A DNA stretch of 64,000 nt from Jiella pelagia (GTDB lineage: Bacteria; Pseudomonadota; Alphaproteobacteria; Rhizobiales; Rhizobiaceae): NCBI RefSeq assembly GCF_026898155.1, contig NZ_CP114029.1, forward strand, positions 4,134,001 through 4,198,000, in the 5' to 3' direction. Shown piece by piece: positions 9,461-17,734 of the stretch. The notes under the pieces are model-generated. The model was not told the DNA's origin. It did no database searches and worked only from the letters and a program-made list of their open reading frames with translations. The translations under genes were made by a program, and so were the position numbers. Positions within the stretch are counted from its first letter, which is position 1, and every line of letters starts with the position of its first letter.

Positions 9461-10420
9461 ATGGGCGAGGCGGTGAAACCTGGGGCGGTCGAGCGAGAGA
9501 AGAGCGGCGGCGCCGGAAACCGCCGCAAGTGGGGCATCGGGTCGCGTGGCCTCTTTCGCCGCGTCGTCATCGGCGTGCCGTTCCTTTGGCTCGCTGGCCT
9601 GTTCCTTGTGCCGTTCCTGATCGTCGTCAAGATCTCGTTGTCTCAGACCGCCGTGGCGATACCGCCTTATCTGCCGACCTTCGGCGATCCCTCGACCTGG
9701 TGGAGCGGGCTGACGCAGTTGACGCTCGACAACTACGTCTGGATCGCCAGCGACGATCTCTATTTCAACGCCTACACGCTCAGCCTCGCCATCGCGGCGG
9801 CATCGACGGTGCTGACGCTCCTCATCGCCTATCCGCTCGCCTACGGCATGGCGAAAGCGCCCCCGGCCTGGCGGATAACGCTGGTGATGCTGGTCATCCT
9901 GCCGTTCTGGACGAGCTTTCTCATCCGCGTCTATGCCTGGATCGCCATCCTGAAGCCGGAGGGGCTGCTCAATCAGTTGCTCATGTCGATCGGCCTGATC
10001 AGCGAGCCGCTGGTGATCCTCAACACGCCGACGGCGATCTTCATCGGTATCGTCTATTCCTATCTGCCGTTCATGACCCTGCCGATCTATGCCAGCCTCG
10101 AGCGCATGGATCACAGCCTCACCGAGGCGGCGGCCGACCTCGGCTCACCGCCGCTGAAGTCGTTCTGGACGATCACCTTCCCGCTGTCGCTGCCCGGCGT
10201 GATCGCCGGCTGCTTTCTGGTGTTCATTCCCGCGGCGGGTGAATTCGTCATCCCCGACCTTCTCGGCGGCTCGCGCACCCTGATGATCGGCAAGACGGTC
10301 TGGCTGGAGTTTTTCACCAACCGCGACTGGCCGGTGGCCTCGGCGGTCGCCGTCGTCCTCGTTGCTATCCTGGTGGTGCCGATCGTGATCTTCCAGCGCC
10401 AGCAGGCGAGGGTGGGCTGA
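9461..10420 (+). CDS. potH: Polyamine ABC transporter permease
   Basis: An inner-membrane subunit of the polyamine channel, 319 aa. A basic cytoplasmic N-terminus is followed by a first membrane helix (VVIGVPFLWLAGLFLVPFLIV), and at least five more hydrophobic segments are visible. The EAA cytoplasmic loop that contacts the ATPase is LTEAAADLGSPPLKSFWTITFPLSLPG at about residues 222-248. Its stop overlaps the start of potI by one base, so the two are translationally coupled. Confidence 0.9.
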   Translation: MGEAVKPGAVEREKSGGAGNRRKWGIGSRGLFRRVVIGVPFLWLAGLFLVPFLIVVKISLSQTAVAIPPYLPTFGDPSTWWSGLTQLTLDNYVWIASDDLYFNAYTLSLAIAAASTVLTLLIAYPLAYGMAKAPPAWRITLVMLVILPFWTSFLIRVYAWIAILKPEGLLNQLLMSIGLISEPLVILNTPTAIFIGIVYSYLPFMTLPIYASLERMDHSLTEAAADLGSPPLKSFWTITFPLSLPGVIAGCFLVFIPAAGEFVIPDLLGGSRTLMIGKTVWLEFFTNRDWPVASAVAVVLVAILVVPIVIFQRQQARVG

Positions 10421-11238
10421 TGGGCTGGCGGCTGTCGAAGTTCAACGTCGTCTCGATGGTGTTCGGCTTTTCCTTCCTCTACCTGCCGATCGTGCTGCTC
10501 GTCGTCTATTCGTTCAACGCGTCGCGGCTCGTCACGGTCTGGTCCGGCTTTTCGACGGTCTGGTATCGGGAGCTTTGGAACAATCGTGGCCTTCTCGACG
10601 CGGCCTGGGTCACCCTCCGGGTCGGCGTGCTCTCGGCCAGCGTCGCCACCGTTCTCGGCACCATGGCGGCGATCGCTCTGGCGCGCTACAAGCGCTTCAC
10701 GGGCCGCACGCTGATGACTGGCATGGTCTATGCGCCGCTGGTCATGCCGGAGGTGATCACCGGCCTGTCGCTCTTGCTGTTCTTCGTCGCGGTCGATTTC
10801 GACCGGGGCTTTTGGACGGTGACGCTCGCCCATATCAGCTTCACCATGTGTTTCGTCACGGTGGTCGTGCAGTCGCGGCTCATCAGCTTCGACCGGTCGC
10901 TGGAAGACGCCGCGATGGATCTGGGCGCGACGCCGACGGTGACCTTCTTCCAGATCACGCTGCCGCTGATCTGGCCGGCCGTCGCGGCCGGCTGGATGCT
11001 CGCGTTCACCCTGTCGCTCGACGATCTCGTCATCGCCTCGTTCACGACGGGGCCGGGGGCGACGACCCTGCCGATGAAGATCTACAGCCAGGTCCGGCTG
11101 GGGGTGACGCCGGAAATCAACGCCGTCTGCACGATCCTGATCGCCATCGTCTCCGTCGGCGTCGTCATCGCCACGCTGCTCAACAAGCGCCGCCTCGTGC
11201 GTCAGGCGCGTAACGAACGGCTGGCCGCCGAAGGCTGA
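10420..11238 (+). CDS. potI: Polyamine ABC transporter permease
   Basis: The second channel subunit, 272 aa, paired with PotH. It has about six hydrophobic helices and an EAA loop at LEDAAMDLGATPTVTFFQITLPLIWPA. The loop is followed by the conserved LSLDDLVIASFTTGPG segment seen in PotI/PotC. It is the last gene of the pot operon. A weak CCCAG/CTGGG hairpin follows at about 11245-11271, but without a T-tract. Confidence 0.9.
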   Translation: MGWRLSKFNVVSMVFGFSFLYLPIVLLVVYSFNASRLVTVWSGFSTVWYRELWNNRGLLDAAWVTLRVGVLSASVATVLGTMAAIALARYKRFTGRTLMTGMVYAPLVMPEVITGLSLLLFFVAVDFDRGFWTVTLAHISFTMCFVTVVVQSRLISFDRSLEDAAMDLGATPTVTFFQITLPLIWPAVAAGWMLAFTLSLDDLVIASFTTGPGATTLPMKIYSQVRLGVTPEINAVCTILIAIVSVGVVIATLLNKRRLVRQARNERLAAEG

Positions 11239-11320
11239 TTTCTCCCAGAAAGCGGGAAATGCTGGGACCGCGACGCACGCGTCAACGGGCACACGCTTCG
11301 GTCTCCTTGTCCAACGGCAT

Positions 11321-12739
11321 TCAATCGCCGGCGCAGCTGCAGCTCTTTGCGTGGGCCTCGCTGATCGCGTCGAGAGTGCGACCGATCGCGGCGGGCAGGG
11401 AGTCGGTGCTCTCAGTCGGGCGGTGATCGAGATAGTCGAGGATTTCGATGGCGGAGAAGCTGTCGATCAACTGGCGCCGGACGGCAACGTCCGCGATCGG
11501 CGCGCGGGAGCCGTAGACGAGGGGCCTCAGCCCCGCGAGCCGAGCGAGCACCGGGCGCCGGCCAGCATCGGCCGGGGCGTCGCTGCCGTCCGCTGCTGGA
11601 TCGGCCTCGACTGCGGCCGGCTCGCTTTGGCCGGTGGTCGGCGAGGGCGTGTCCGTCGCATCCTCCTTGAGGGCGCCGCTGCGTCTTGCCGCATCGATCA
11701 GGCTGTCGAGTGCGGCGAGGCGATCGGCGTCGCTCGCAAGCGCAATCGGTTGCGGCGCGGTTAGCGGCGGCAAGTCGAGATCGCCGTCCGCTCCGGCGGT
11801 CGAGGAATGGACGGTGCCGCCGGTCGGATCCGGGTCGGTGGCGGTCTCGTGCCGAGCTGCTGTGCCTGACGGCGGGACATTCTCGACCGAGGCGCTGTGG
11901 GCTGCGTCGCGCATGCCCACGGCCGGTCTGAGATCGCCGCCGGCCATCGGGTCCCCTCGTTCCGCAGGTGCGGCGCCGTCATTCGCAGCATCGCCAGCGG
12001 CCGGGCTCTGTCCCGGGGAAGGCGTCGGCAGCGGCACCGGCCGGAGCGCCGCACGGGTTGAAAGGATGCTGTGGGAGGCAATCTCGGCCTGCGAGGCTTC
12101 CAGGGCCTCCAGCGTCTTCTGGTCCCCGCCGAAACGGGCGAGATAGCTGCGCAGGGTCTTGAGGTAGTCCGGAACGCCGCCGCAAAGATATTTCGTCTTG
12201 TCCTGACCGAGATAGCGGCCGAGTTCGTTCGTGACCTCCTTCATCACCCAGCGGGAATCGGTGCTGGCCATCCATCCCGGGCGGTTCTGGGAGCGGGCAA
12301 GCTGATTGGCCGATATCAGCGCCTGGCGGCCTGCGTTGCTCTTCGGCGGGGCGACGGGCGTGAAAATCAGCCGCCCCGGAAGGCTCAGGTCTGGCTCGGC
12401 CGCACTTTCGCGCGCGTTCTTGACCGCCTGATACTCGCCGTCTCTGATCGTCGCGAAGGCGGCATGATATCTCCCGGCCCCGCAACTGGTGCTCTCGCCG
12501 CTCGAAATCTTCGCCGGATCGTTGGTCTGCCCGAGCTTGATGACCGACTGGGCCGCAACTGGTCCGCTCGCCAGCAGAACCACGAGGGTCGCCAGCGCGG
12601 CAGGGGACGCCGCGCGCCACGCGGCGAAGCACCCGCCGGCATCGCGCGAACGGGGAGTGCTGGTCCGGACGGCAGAGAGACGAGGTTTGGCATTGTCGGC
12701 GCGGCGCTGCATAGGGTCGGTTTGCTTCATGGTCGGCAT
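11321..12739 (-). CDS. Exported hypothetical protein with Pro/Ala/Asp-rich linker
   Basis: A 472-aa protein of unknown function. A long basic N-region precedes a hydrophobic signal-like segment (PAALATLVVLLASGPVAAQ, about residues 45-64), which suggests export. The part after it (about 70-230) is compact and looks like a folded domain, with two Cys (ESTSCGAGRYHAAFATIRDG, TKYLCGGVPDYLKTLRSYLAR). Residues about 240-400 are a low-complexity Pro/Ala/Asp/Thr-rich linker. The C-terminus has a conserved-looking segment, VRRQLIDSFSAIEILDYLDHR, and ends in CSCAGD. It is convergent with the pot operon and may share a direction with the AsmA gene upstream. Confidence 0.6.
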   Translation of the reverse strand: MPTMKQTDPMQRRADNAKPRLSAVRTSTPRSRDAGGCFAAWRAASPAALATLVVLLASGPVAAQSVIKLGQTNDPAKISSGESTSCGAGRYHAAFATIRDGEYQAVKNARESAAEPDLSLPGRLIFTPVAPPKSNAGRQALISANQLARSQNRPGWMASTDSRWVMKEVTNELGRYLGQDKTKYLCGGVPDYLKTLRSYLARFGGDQKTLEALEASQAEIASHSILSTRAALRPVPLPTPSPGQSPAAGDAANDGAAPAERGDPMAGGDLRPAVGMRDAAHSASVENVPPSGTAARHETATDPDPTGGTVHSSTAGADGDLDLPPLTAPQPIALASDADRLAALDSLIDAARRSGALKEDATDTPSPTTGQSEPAAVEADPAADGSDAPADAGRRPVLARLAGLRPLVYGSRAPIADVAVRRQLIDSFSAIEILDYLDHRPTESTDSLPAAIGRTLDAISEAHAKSCSCAGD

Positions 12740-12852
12740 GATGGGGAAAGGAGCCTCTGGCGATTACCGTGATTGTGCGCCCAGGAGCTTGAGCGAGCCA
12801 AGCGGAGCCGGCGGCCAGGACGCCGGCCGTCGTCGTATCTTCCTGCGGAGGT

Positions 12853-14739
12853 TCATCGCGTTGGAACGGGTTCGGTGGTCACGGACGGGTTTGGCCATTC
12901 GCCCGTCATCATGAAGGCGATCCGCCTCGTTCCGACGGGAGGCGCGCCGCGTCTTGCCGGCACGGCGACCACCGGCGAGGCCGCTGCATCATCCGGGGCA
13001 AATTCCCCGGCGATCTCGATCTCGTTCGACTTGGCGAAATAGCGACCTTGCGCCGAAAGCGTTCCGGAACTGTTGCTGATCCTCACCCGGTCGAAGTCGA
13101 CGATCATGCCGTCAAGCCCGAGTTTCGCGTCGAGGGCGGTGAAGGGAATCGAGCCGCTGCGCGTGCCTGCCGTCAGCGGCCGTGCGCCAGGTTCGGCGAA
13201 GACACCGGGATCGAAGCCGGAGATCGTCCCGTCGGTCGCGTCCAGTTGGGCCGTCAAGGCGATGCCGGACAGGATGGCCGCCCAGTTTTCGGCGGGTGCC
13301 TCGAGCTTGGCCCGAATCGCCGACCTGCCGCTGAGACCGATCGACCTTACGGAAAGGCTCGACATCAGGCGTGCCGTGTCGATGTCGCTGGCGCTGATCC
13401 AGCCTTCGACCCGGGGCCTGCCGGCGCTGCCATCGACAGCGACCGCCGCTTGGCCGCGGCCGCCGAACAACGTCGCGTCGCCGATGTCCAGCTTGGCCAT
13501 GCCGCCGCCGATGCTGATCACGGCGGCCACGTCCTGAAGCGGGATGGTGCCGAGCGTCAGCTCAGTCGCCGACAGGCGTATCTCCATTTCGAGAAGGTCG
13601 GCGAAGTCGACCCCCAGTGGCCGCTCGAAGTCGAACGGGTTGCGCGGATAGGGGGCGATCGAGCGCGCGATCGGCGTGAGGTTGAGATCGTTGAAGGCGA
13701 GGGTTCCGCCGATCACCGGCATGCCAGCTTCCAGCCGGATCTCCATGGCGCCGCGACCCTGGGACCCGGCGATTCTCAGATCGGCCTGTCGCAACTCGGC
13801 GGTCTGGCCGAGGAGAAGCAGATCGCCTTCCAAATTGACCGCACCGAGTTCGGGGATGCGCGTCGATGGCGCGAACAGCCATTCGATGCCACGGGTGAAG
13901 GACGGGGTCGAAATCGACAGCCGCCCCTCTGCCCGGCGAAGATCGGCAACTTCGACCATGCCGGAATAGGTTGCGGTCAGTGCGGGCGAATCGAGGCTGA
14001 AATCGACATTGCTCTGGCCACCCGCGACCAATGGCTCGTCACCCGATATCTCCAGATCGACGGTCGTCGGCTGGCCGTTCCAGACAAAGCTGCCGGCAAC
14101 ACCCAGCGTGTCGCCAGAGCCCGACTGGCGGATCCGCACATTGGCGTTGCTGACGCCCCGCGGCCCTGCGAAGCCGCGGCCGGCGGGACGGAAGAGTCCG
14201 TCGCGGATCTCGACGCTGCCAATTCCGCCGAGACGGCCCAACATTGTGTTGAGGCCGACCAAAAGGCCATCGGGATCGGCCGAGACGAGCTGGACCTCGT
14301 CCGGCTCGGCGGGCGAGCGCCATTCCGGTCGCACCAGCACGAGGCCCGAGATCTTGCCCTTGCCGGCAATGACGTCAAACAGGCTGAAATCGGCAACCAG
14401 CGTGTCTATGGTGAAGTCGTCGTCGCCGAGCCGGACATTTTCCAGGCTGAGGCGGGCCCGCGGCAGGATGGAAAAATCAATGCGCCCGTCGATCGAGACG
14501 TTGCGGCCTGTCAACGTTTCGAGTCGCTCCACGACCAATGTCCGGGCGGCGTCAGAGCCCAGCGCGAGGCCCGGCAGAACGGCGGCGCAAACGACGACCA
14601 ATGCCACCACCGCGGCGACCGCGGCCGTCCGCCAGCGGCAACGCCAGAGCCGAAGGGTGGGGCGTGAGCCTTCACCGGCCTGCCATCTCATTGCTGGCCA
14701 TCTGAATCGCACGCCGTCGGTTCTCCCTCGATCCTTCAC
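12853..14739 (-). CDS. AsmA family outer-membrane biogenesis protein
   Basis: A 628-aa inner-membrane-anchored periplasmic protein. It has a basic N-terminus with one transmembrane helix (AAVAAVVALVVVCAAVLPGLAL, about residues 39-60), then a long beta-rich region. The LTGRNVSIDGRIDFSILPRARLSLENVRLGD segment is the hallmark of AsmA N-termini. The C-terminal AsmA-like repeat is visible around SIGLSGRSAIRAKLEAPAENWAAIL and ISNSSGTLSAQGRYF. AsmA-like proteins help transport phospholipid or stabilise the outer membrane. It is divergent from the acetoacetyl-CoA synthetase gene. Confidence 0.8.
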   Translation of the reverse strand: MKDRGRTDGVRFRWPAMRWQAGEGSRPTLRLWRCRWRTAAVAAVVALVVVCAAVLPGLALGSDAARTLVVERLETLTGRNVSIDGRIDFSILPRARLSLENVRLGDDDFTIDTLVADFSLFDVIAGKGKISGLVLVRPEWRSPAEPDEVQLVSADPDGLLVGLNTMLGRLGGIGSVEIRDGLFRPAGRGFAGPRGVSNANVRIRQSGSGDTLGVAGSFVWNGQPTTVDLEISGDEPLVAGGQSNVDFSLDSPALTATYSGMVEVADLRRAEGRLSISTPSFTRGIEWLFAPSTRIPELGAVNLEGDLLLLGQTAELRQADLRIAGSQGRGAMEIRLEAGMPVIGGTLAFNDLNLTPIARSIAPYPRNPFDFERPLGVDFADLLEMEIRLSATELTLGTIPLQDVAAVISIGGGMAKLDIGDATLFGGRGQAAVAVDGSAGRPRVEGWISASDIDTARLMSSLSVRSIGLSGRSAIRAKLEAPAENWAAILSGIALTAQLDATDGTISGFDPGVFAEPGARPLTAGTRSGSIPFTALDAKLGLDGMIVDFDRVRISNSSGTLSAQGRYFAKSNEIEIAGEFAPDDAAASPVVAVPARRGAPPVGTRRIAFMMTGEWPNPSVTTEPVPTR

Positions 14740-14893
14740 TCGTCCGCCCTTGGTATCTGTGAGCCGGCGTCAACGAAAGCCGGGCCGGGCGTCTTCGACG
14801 CGAATTCCCCGCAACGGCGGCCGGGGATCGACGGATCGTTGCCTTTGTTACATTGGTATGGCACCAGCAAGGCGGTTGAAGGCAGGTTCTGAT

Positions 14894-16846
14894 ATGAGTG
14901 AAACTCCCTTGTGGACTCCCTCGGCGGCGCGGGTCGAGCAACACCCGATGTCACGCTTCATGCAGGCGGCACACGAGGCGACGGGCAGGTCCTTTGACGA
15001 CTTCGAGGCGCTGCATTCGTGGTCGATCGAGGACCGAGGGGCCTTTTGGTCGCTTCTCTGGGACTTTGCCGGGATCATCGGCGAGAAGGGTGAACTGGCC
15101 CTCATCGAAGGACCGTCGATGCGCGAGGATCGGTTCTTTCCCGACGCGCGTCTGAACTTCGCAGAAAATCTCCTCGCCAGGACCGGTGGCGACGATGCGA
15201 TCGCGTTCCGCGGGGAGGACAGGCTTTCCTACCGGTGGAACTGGGACGAGCTTCGCGCGGTCGTCTCGCGGCTGCAGCAGGCGTTTCGCGCCGAAGGCAT
15301 AGGTTGTGGCGACCGAATCGCCGCGATGATGCCGAACATGCCCGAAACCATCGCCGTCATGCTCGCGGCCTCCTCGCTCGGCGCGGTGTTCTCCTCCTGC
15401 TCGCCGGACTTCGGCGAGCGCGGCGTTCTCGACCGGTTCGGCCAGATCGAGCCGAAGCTGCTGGTGGCCTGCGACGGCTATTTCTACGCCTCCAAGGAAA
15501 TCGACATCGCCGACAAGCTCGGCCCGATCAGCCGGAAGCTTTCGCCGAAGAAGACCATCGTCGTGCCTTATGTCGGCGACGGGGCGAAGGCGGCCGCTGC
15601 CAGCCACAATGGCGTGACGCTGGCCGACTTCATGGCGCCCTTCGAGCCGGCCGACCTCAGCTTCGAGAGGCTGCCCTTCAACCACCCGCTCTACATCATG
15701 TTTTCATCGGGAACGACGGGCGTTCCCAAATGCATCGTCCACGGCGCCGGCGGCACGCTGCTCCAGCACCGCAAGGAGCATCTCCTCCATAGCGGCAACG
15801 GCGAAGGCGCGCGGGTGTTCTACTTCACCACCTGTGGCTGGATGATGTGGAACTGGCTCGTCTCGGCGCTCGCCGGAGGCTCGACGCTGCTGCTCTACGA
15901 CGGCTCGCCCTTCCATCCGCACAAGACCATCGTCTTCGACTATCTTGCGGAAGAGCGCGCGACGTTCTTCGGCACCAGCGCGAAATACATCGATTCCGCC
16001 CGCAAATTCGGGCTGAAGCCGAGGGAGAGCCACGACCTTTCGAGTGTCGAGGTGATCGCATCCACCGGCTCGCCGCTGTCGCCGGAGGGCTTCGCCTACG
16101 TCTATTCGGATGTCAAAGAAGACGTCCATCTCGCTTCGATCTCCGGCGGCACCGACATCGTTTCCTGCTTCGTCCTCGGCATTCCGACCCTTCCCGTCTT
16201 CGAAGGCGAGATCCAGGGGCCGGGCCTCGGCATGGCGGTGGACGTGTTCGGTCCCGAGGGCAAGTCGCTGCGCAGCGGAAAGGGCGACCTCGTCTGCGTG
16301 AAGGCCTTTCCTTGCATGCCCATCGAATTTTGGAACGATCCGGGCGGCGAGCGCTACACGGCGGCCTATTTCGAGACCTTCCCCGGGATATGGGCCCATG
16401 GCGACTTCGCCGAATGGACAGAGCATGGCGGCATCGTCATCCATGGCCGCTCCGACGCGACACTGAACCCGCAGGGCGTGCGGATCGGGACGGCGGAGAT
16501 CTACAACATCGTCGAGCAGTTTCCCGAGGTTGCCGAGGCGATCTGTATCGGCCAGAGCTGGGAGGGAGACGTGCGCGTCGTTCTCTTCGTCAAGCTTGCG
16601 GCGGGAGAGGAACTTGGCGACGATCTCGTCAAGCGCATCAAGGATACGATCCGCTCCGGCGCCTCGCCGCGCCACGTCCCGGCGAAGGTGCTCGCTGTCA
16701 AGGACATCCCGCGCACCAAATCCGGTAAGATCACTGAACTCGCGGTGCGCGAGGTGGTCGAGGGCCGTCCGGTGAAGAACAAGGAAGCCTTGGCCAACCC
16801 CGAAGTGCTAGGCGAGTTCGAGGGGCGGGGGGAGCTTTCGACCTGA
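14894..16846 (+). CDS. Acetoacetyl-CoA synthetase
   Basis: An acetoacetate-CoA ligase of the ANL adenylate-forming superfamily, 650 aa. It activates acetoacetate with ATP and CoA, feeding PHB-derived ketone bodies back into acetyl-CoA metabolism. The start at ATG 14894 (MSETPLWTPSAARVE) is chosen over long upstream extensions, which lie in the antisense of the AsmA gene. It shows the ATP-binding loop MFSSGTTGVPKCIVHGAGG, the ASTGSPLSPEGFAYVY and GGTDIVSCFVLG segments typical of this ligase, and a C-terminal catalytic lysine in PRTKSGKITE. It is probably monocistronic. Confidence 0.9.
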   Translation: MSETPLWTPSAARVEQHPMSRFMQAAHEATGRSFDDFEALHSWSIEDRGAFWSLLWDFAGIIGEKGELALIEGPSMREDRFFPDARLNFAENLLARTGGDDAIAFRGEDRLSYRWNWDELRAVVSRLQQAFRAEGIGCGDRIAAMMPNMPETIAVMLAASSLGAVFSSCSPDFGERGVLDRFGQIEPKLLVACDGYFYASKEIDIADKLGPISRKLSPKKTIVVPYVGDGAKAAAASHNGVTLADFMAPFEPADLSFERLPFNHPLYIMFSSGTTGVPKCIVHGAGGTLLQHRKEHLLHSGNGEGARVFYFTTCGWMMWNWLVSALAGGSTLLLYDGSPFHPHKTIVFDYLAEERATFFGTSAKYIDSARKFGLKPRESHDLSSVEVIASTGSPLSPEGFAYVYSDVKEDVHLASISGGTDIVSCFVLGIPTLPVFEGEIQGPGLGMAVDVFGPEGKSLRSGKGDLVCVKAFPCMPIEFWNDPGGERYTAAYFETFPGIWAHGDFAEWTEHGGIVIHGRSDATLNPQGVRIGTAEIYNIVEQFPEVAEAICIGQSWEGDVRVVLFVKLAAGEELGDDLVKRIKDTIRSGASPRHVPAKVLAVKDIPRTKSGKITELAVREVVEGRPVKNKEALANPEVLGEFEGRGELST

Positions 16847-16919
16847 CGGCTAGCAGGGACGGAAGATGCCCGTGCGGATCGGCGCGCACGGGCAAGAGAT
16901 CGAAGCTCGGTCGAGCGGA

Positions 16920-17627
16920 TTACTGCGCGGAGTTCTGTCCGCCCTGCATGCCGCGGGCTTCTTCGACTGCAGCAAGGCAGGCTGTCTCGTCGCCCGCTTC
17001 CATGGCGGTGTGAGCGCGCTGGATAGCCTGATCATATCCGCCACCCGACGCCGAAGCCATCTGCGACGAGCCGCTGGCGTCGTTGCCGGTGCCCTGGCCG
17101 CTGTTGGCGGCGGCAGTCTGCTGGCCGGCCTGCTGTGCGTCGGCGTCCTGTCCGGACATCGCCACATTGGGCTCGCCTTCGCCCTGAGCGCCTGCCATGG
17201 GCATCGTCTGGCCGTCCTTGGAGACGCCGCCTGTGTTGGCGGTCTCGGACATGTTTGTGGTCGTATTACCCTCAGCCGGTGTCGCGGACTGGCTGGCGGT
17301 CATGTCACTGGAGGTGCCGCTCTTGGTATCCGAGCCGCTGCCTGCGGAAGCGGTGTTCGCGTCACCAGCATTTTCCAGCGGAGCGAGGCTGCCGTCCTTG
17401 GAAATCTGGCCGGCCTGCTCACTTTCGCCCGAGGCCGCGCCGCCGGAGGTCGTGCCGGTTTCAAAGTTCGTCGTCGTGCCGGTCGCGGCTGAAGAGCCGG
17501 CGACGGAGGCGGTCGTGGCGTTGTCCGCGCTGAGGCTCGCGAGTTCCTCGCGGCAATCGGCGAGGGCTGCGGTTGCCGGAAGGCTGCATAGGGCCGCACC
17601 GGCCAGTAGAACGGAAAGACGTTTCAT
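16920..17627 (-). CDS. Exported Ser/Thr/Gly-rich hypothetical protein with SKDG repeats
   Basis: A 235-aa secreted protein of unknown function. A clear signal peptide (MKRLSVLLAGAALCSLPATAALA) is followed by DCREELASLSADN. Most of the mature chain is low complexity (Ala, Ser, Gly, Thr, Gln). Two related segments, ISKDGSLAPLENAG and VSKDGQTMPMAGAQ, form a spaced repeat. The C-terminus (YDQAIQRAHTAMEAGDETACLAAVEEARGM) is helical with one Cys and may pair with the N-terminal Cys. It lies between the acetoacetyl-CoA synthetase and PQQ-dehydrogenase genes, and cotranscription with the latter is possible. Confidence 0.65.
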   Translation of the reverse strand: MKRLSVLLAGAALCSLPATAALADCREELASLSADNATTASVAGSSAATGTTTNFETGTTSGGAASGESEQAGQISKDGSLAPLENAGDANTASAGSGSDTKSGTSSDMTASQSATPAEGNTTTNMSETANTGGVSKDGQTMPMAGAQGEGEPNVAMSGQDADAQQAGQQTAAANSGQGTGNDASGSSQMASASGGGYDQAIQRAHTAMEAGDETACLAAVEEARGMQGGQNSAQ

Positions 17628-17734
17628 ATCCCTGCTCCCTTGTTAGCGATGCCCGTCAGCAAACGCGGTAAGGCGTCGCAGGTTCCTGTGTGGAGCCGGC
17701 AACGCCTTGATTTCAAGAGGGAACGCTTCGCCTG

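Noticed and set aside
10111..11292. 393-codon frame antisense to potI
   Set aside because: Composition is Arg/Asp/His-rich shadow sequence, and the sense strand has an intact permease.
14009..14893. Upstream in-frame extension of acetoacetyl-CoA synthetase by 295 residues
   Set aside because: It lies antisense to the AsmA gene and is Arg/Ser/Thr-rich, whereas the family start MSETPLW has its own ATG at 14894.
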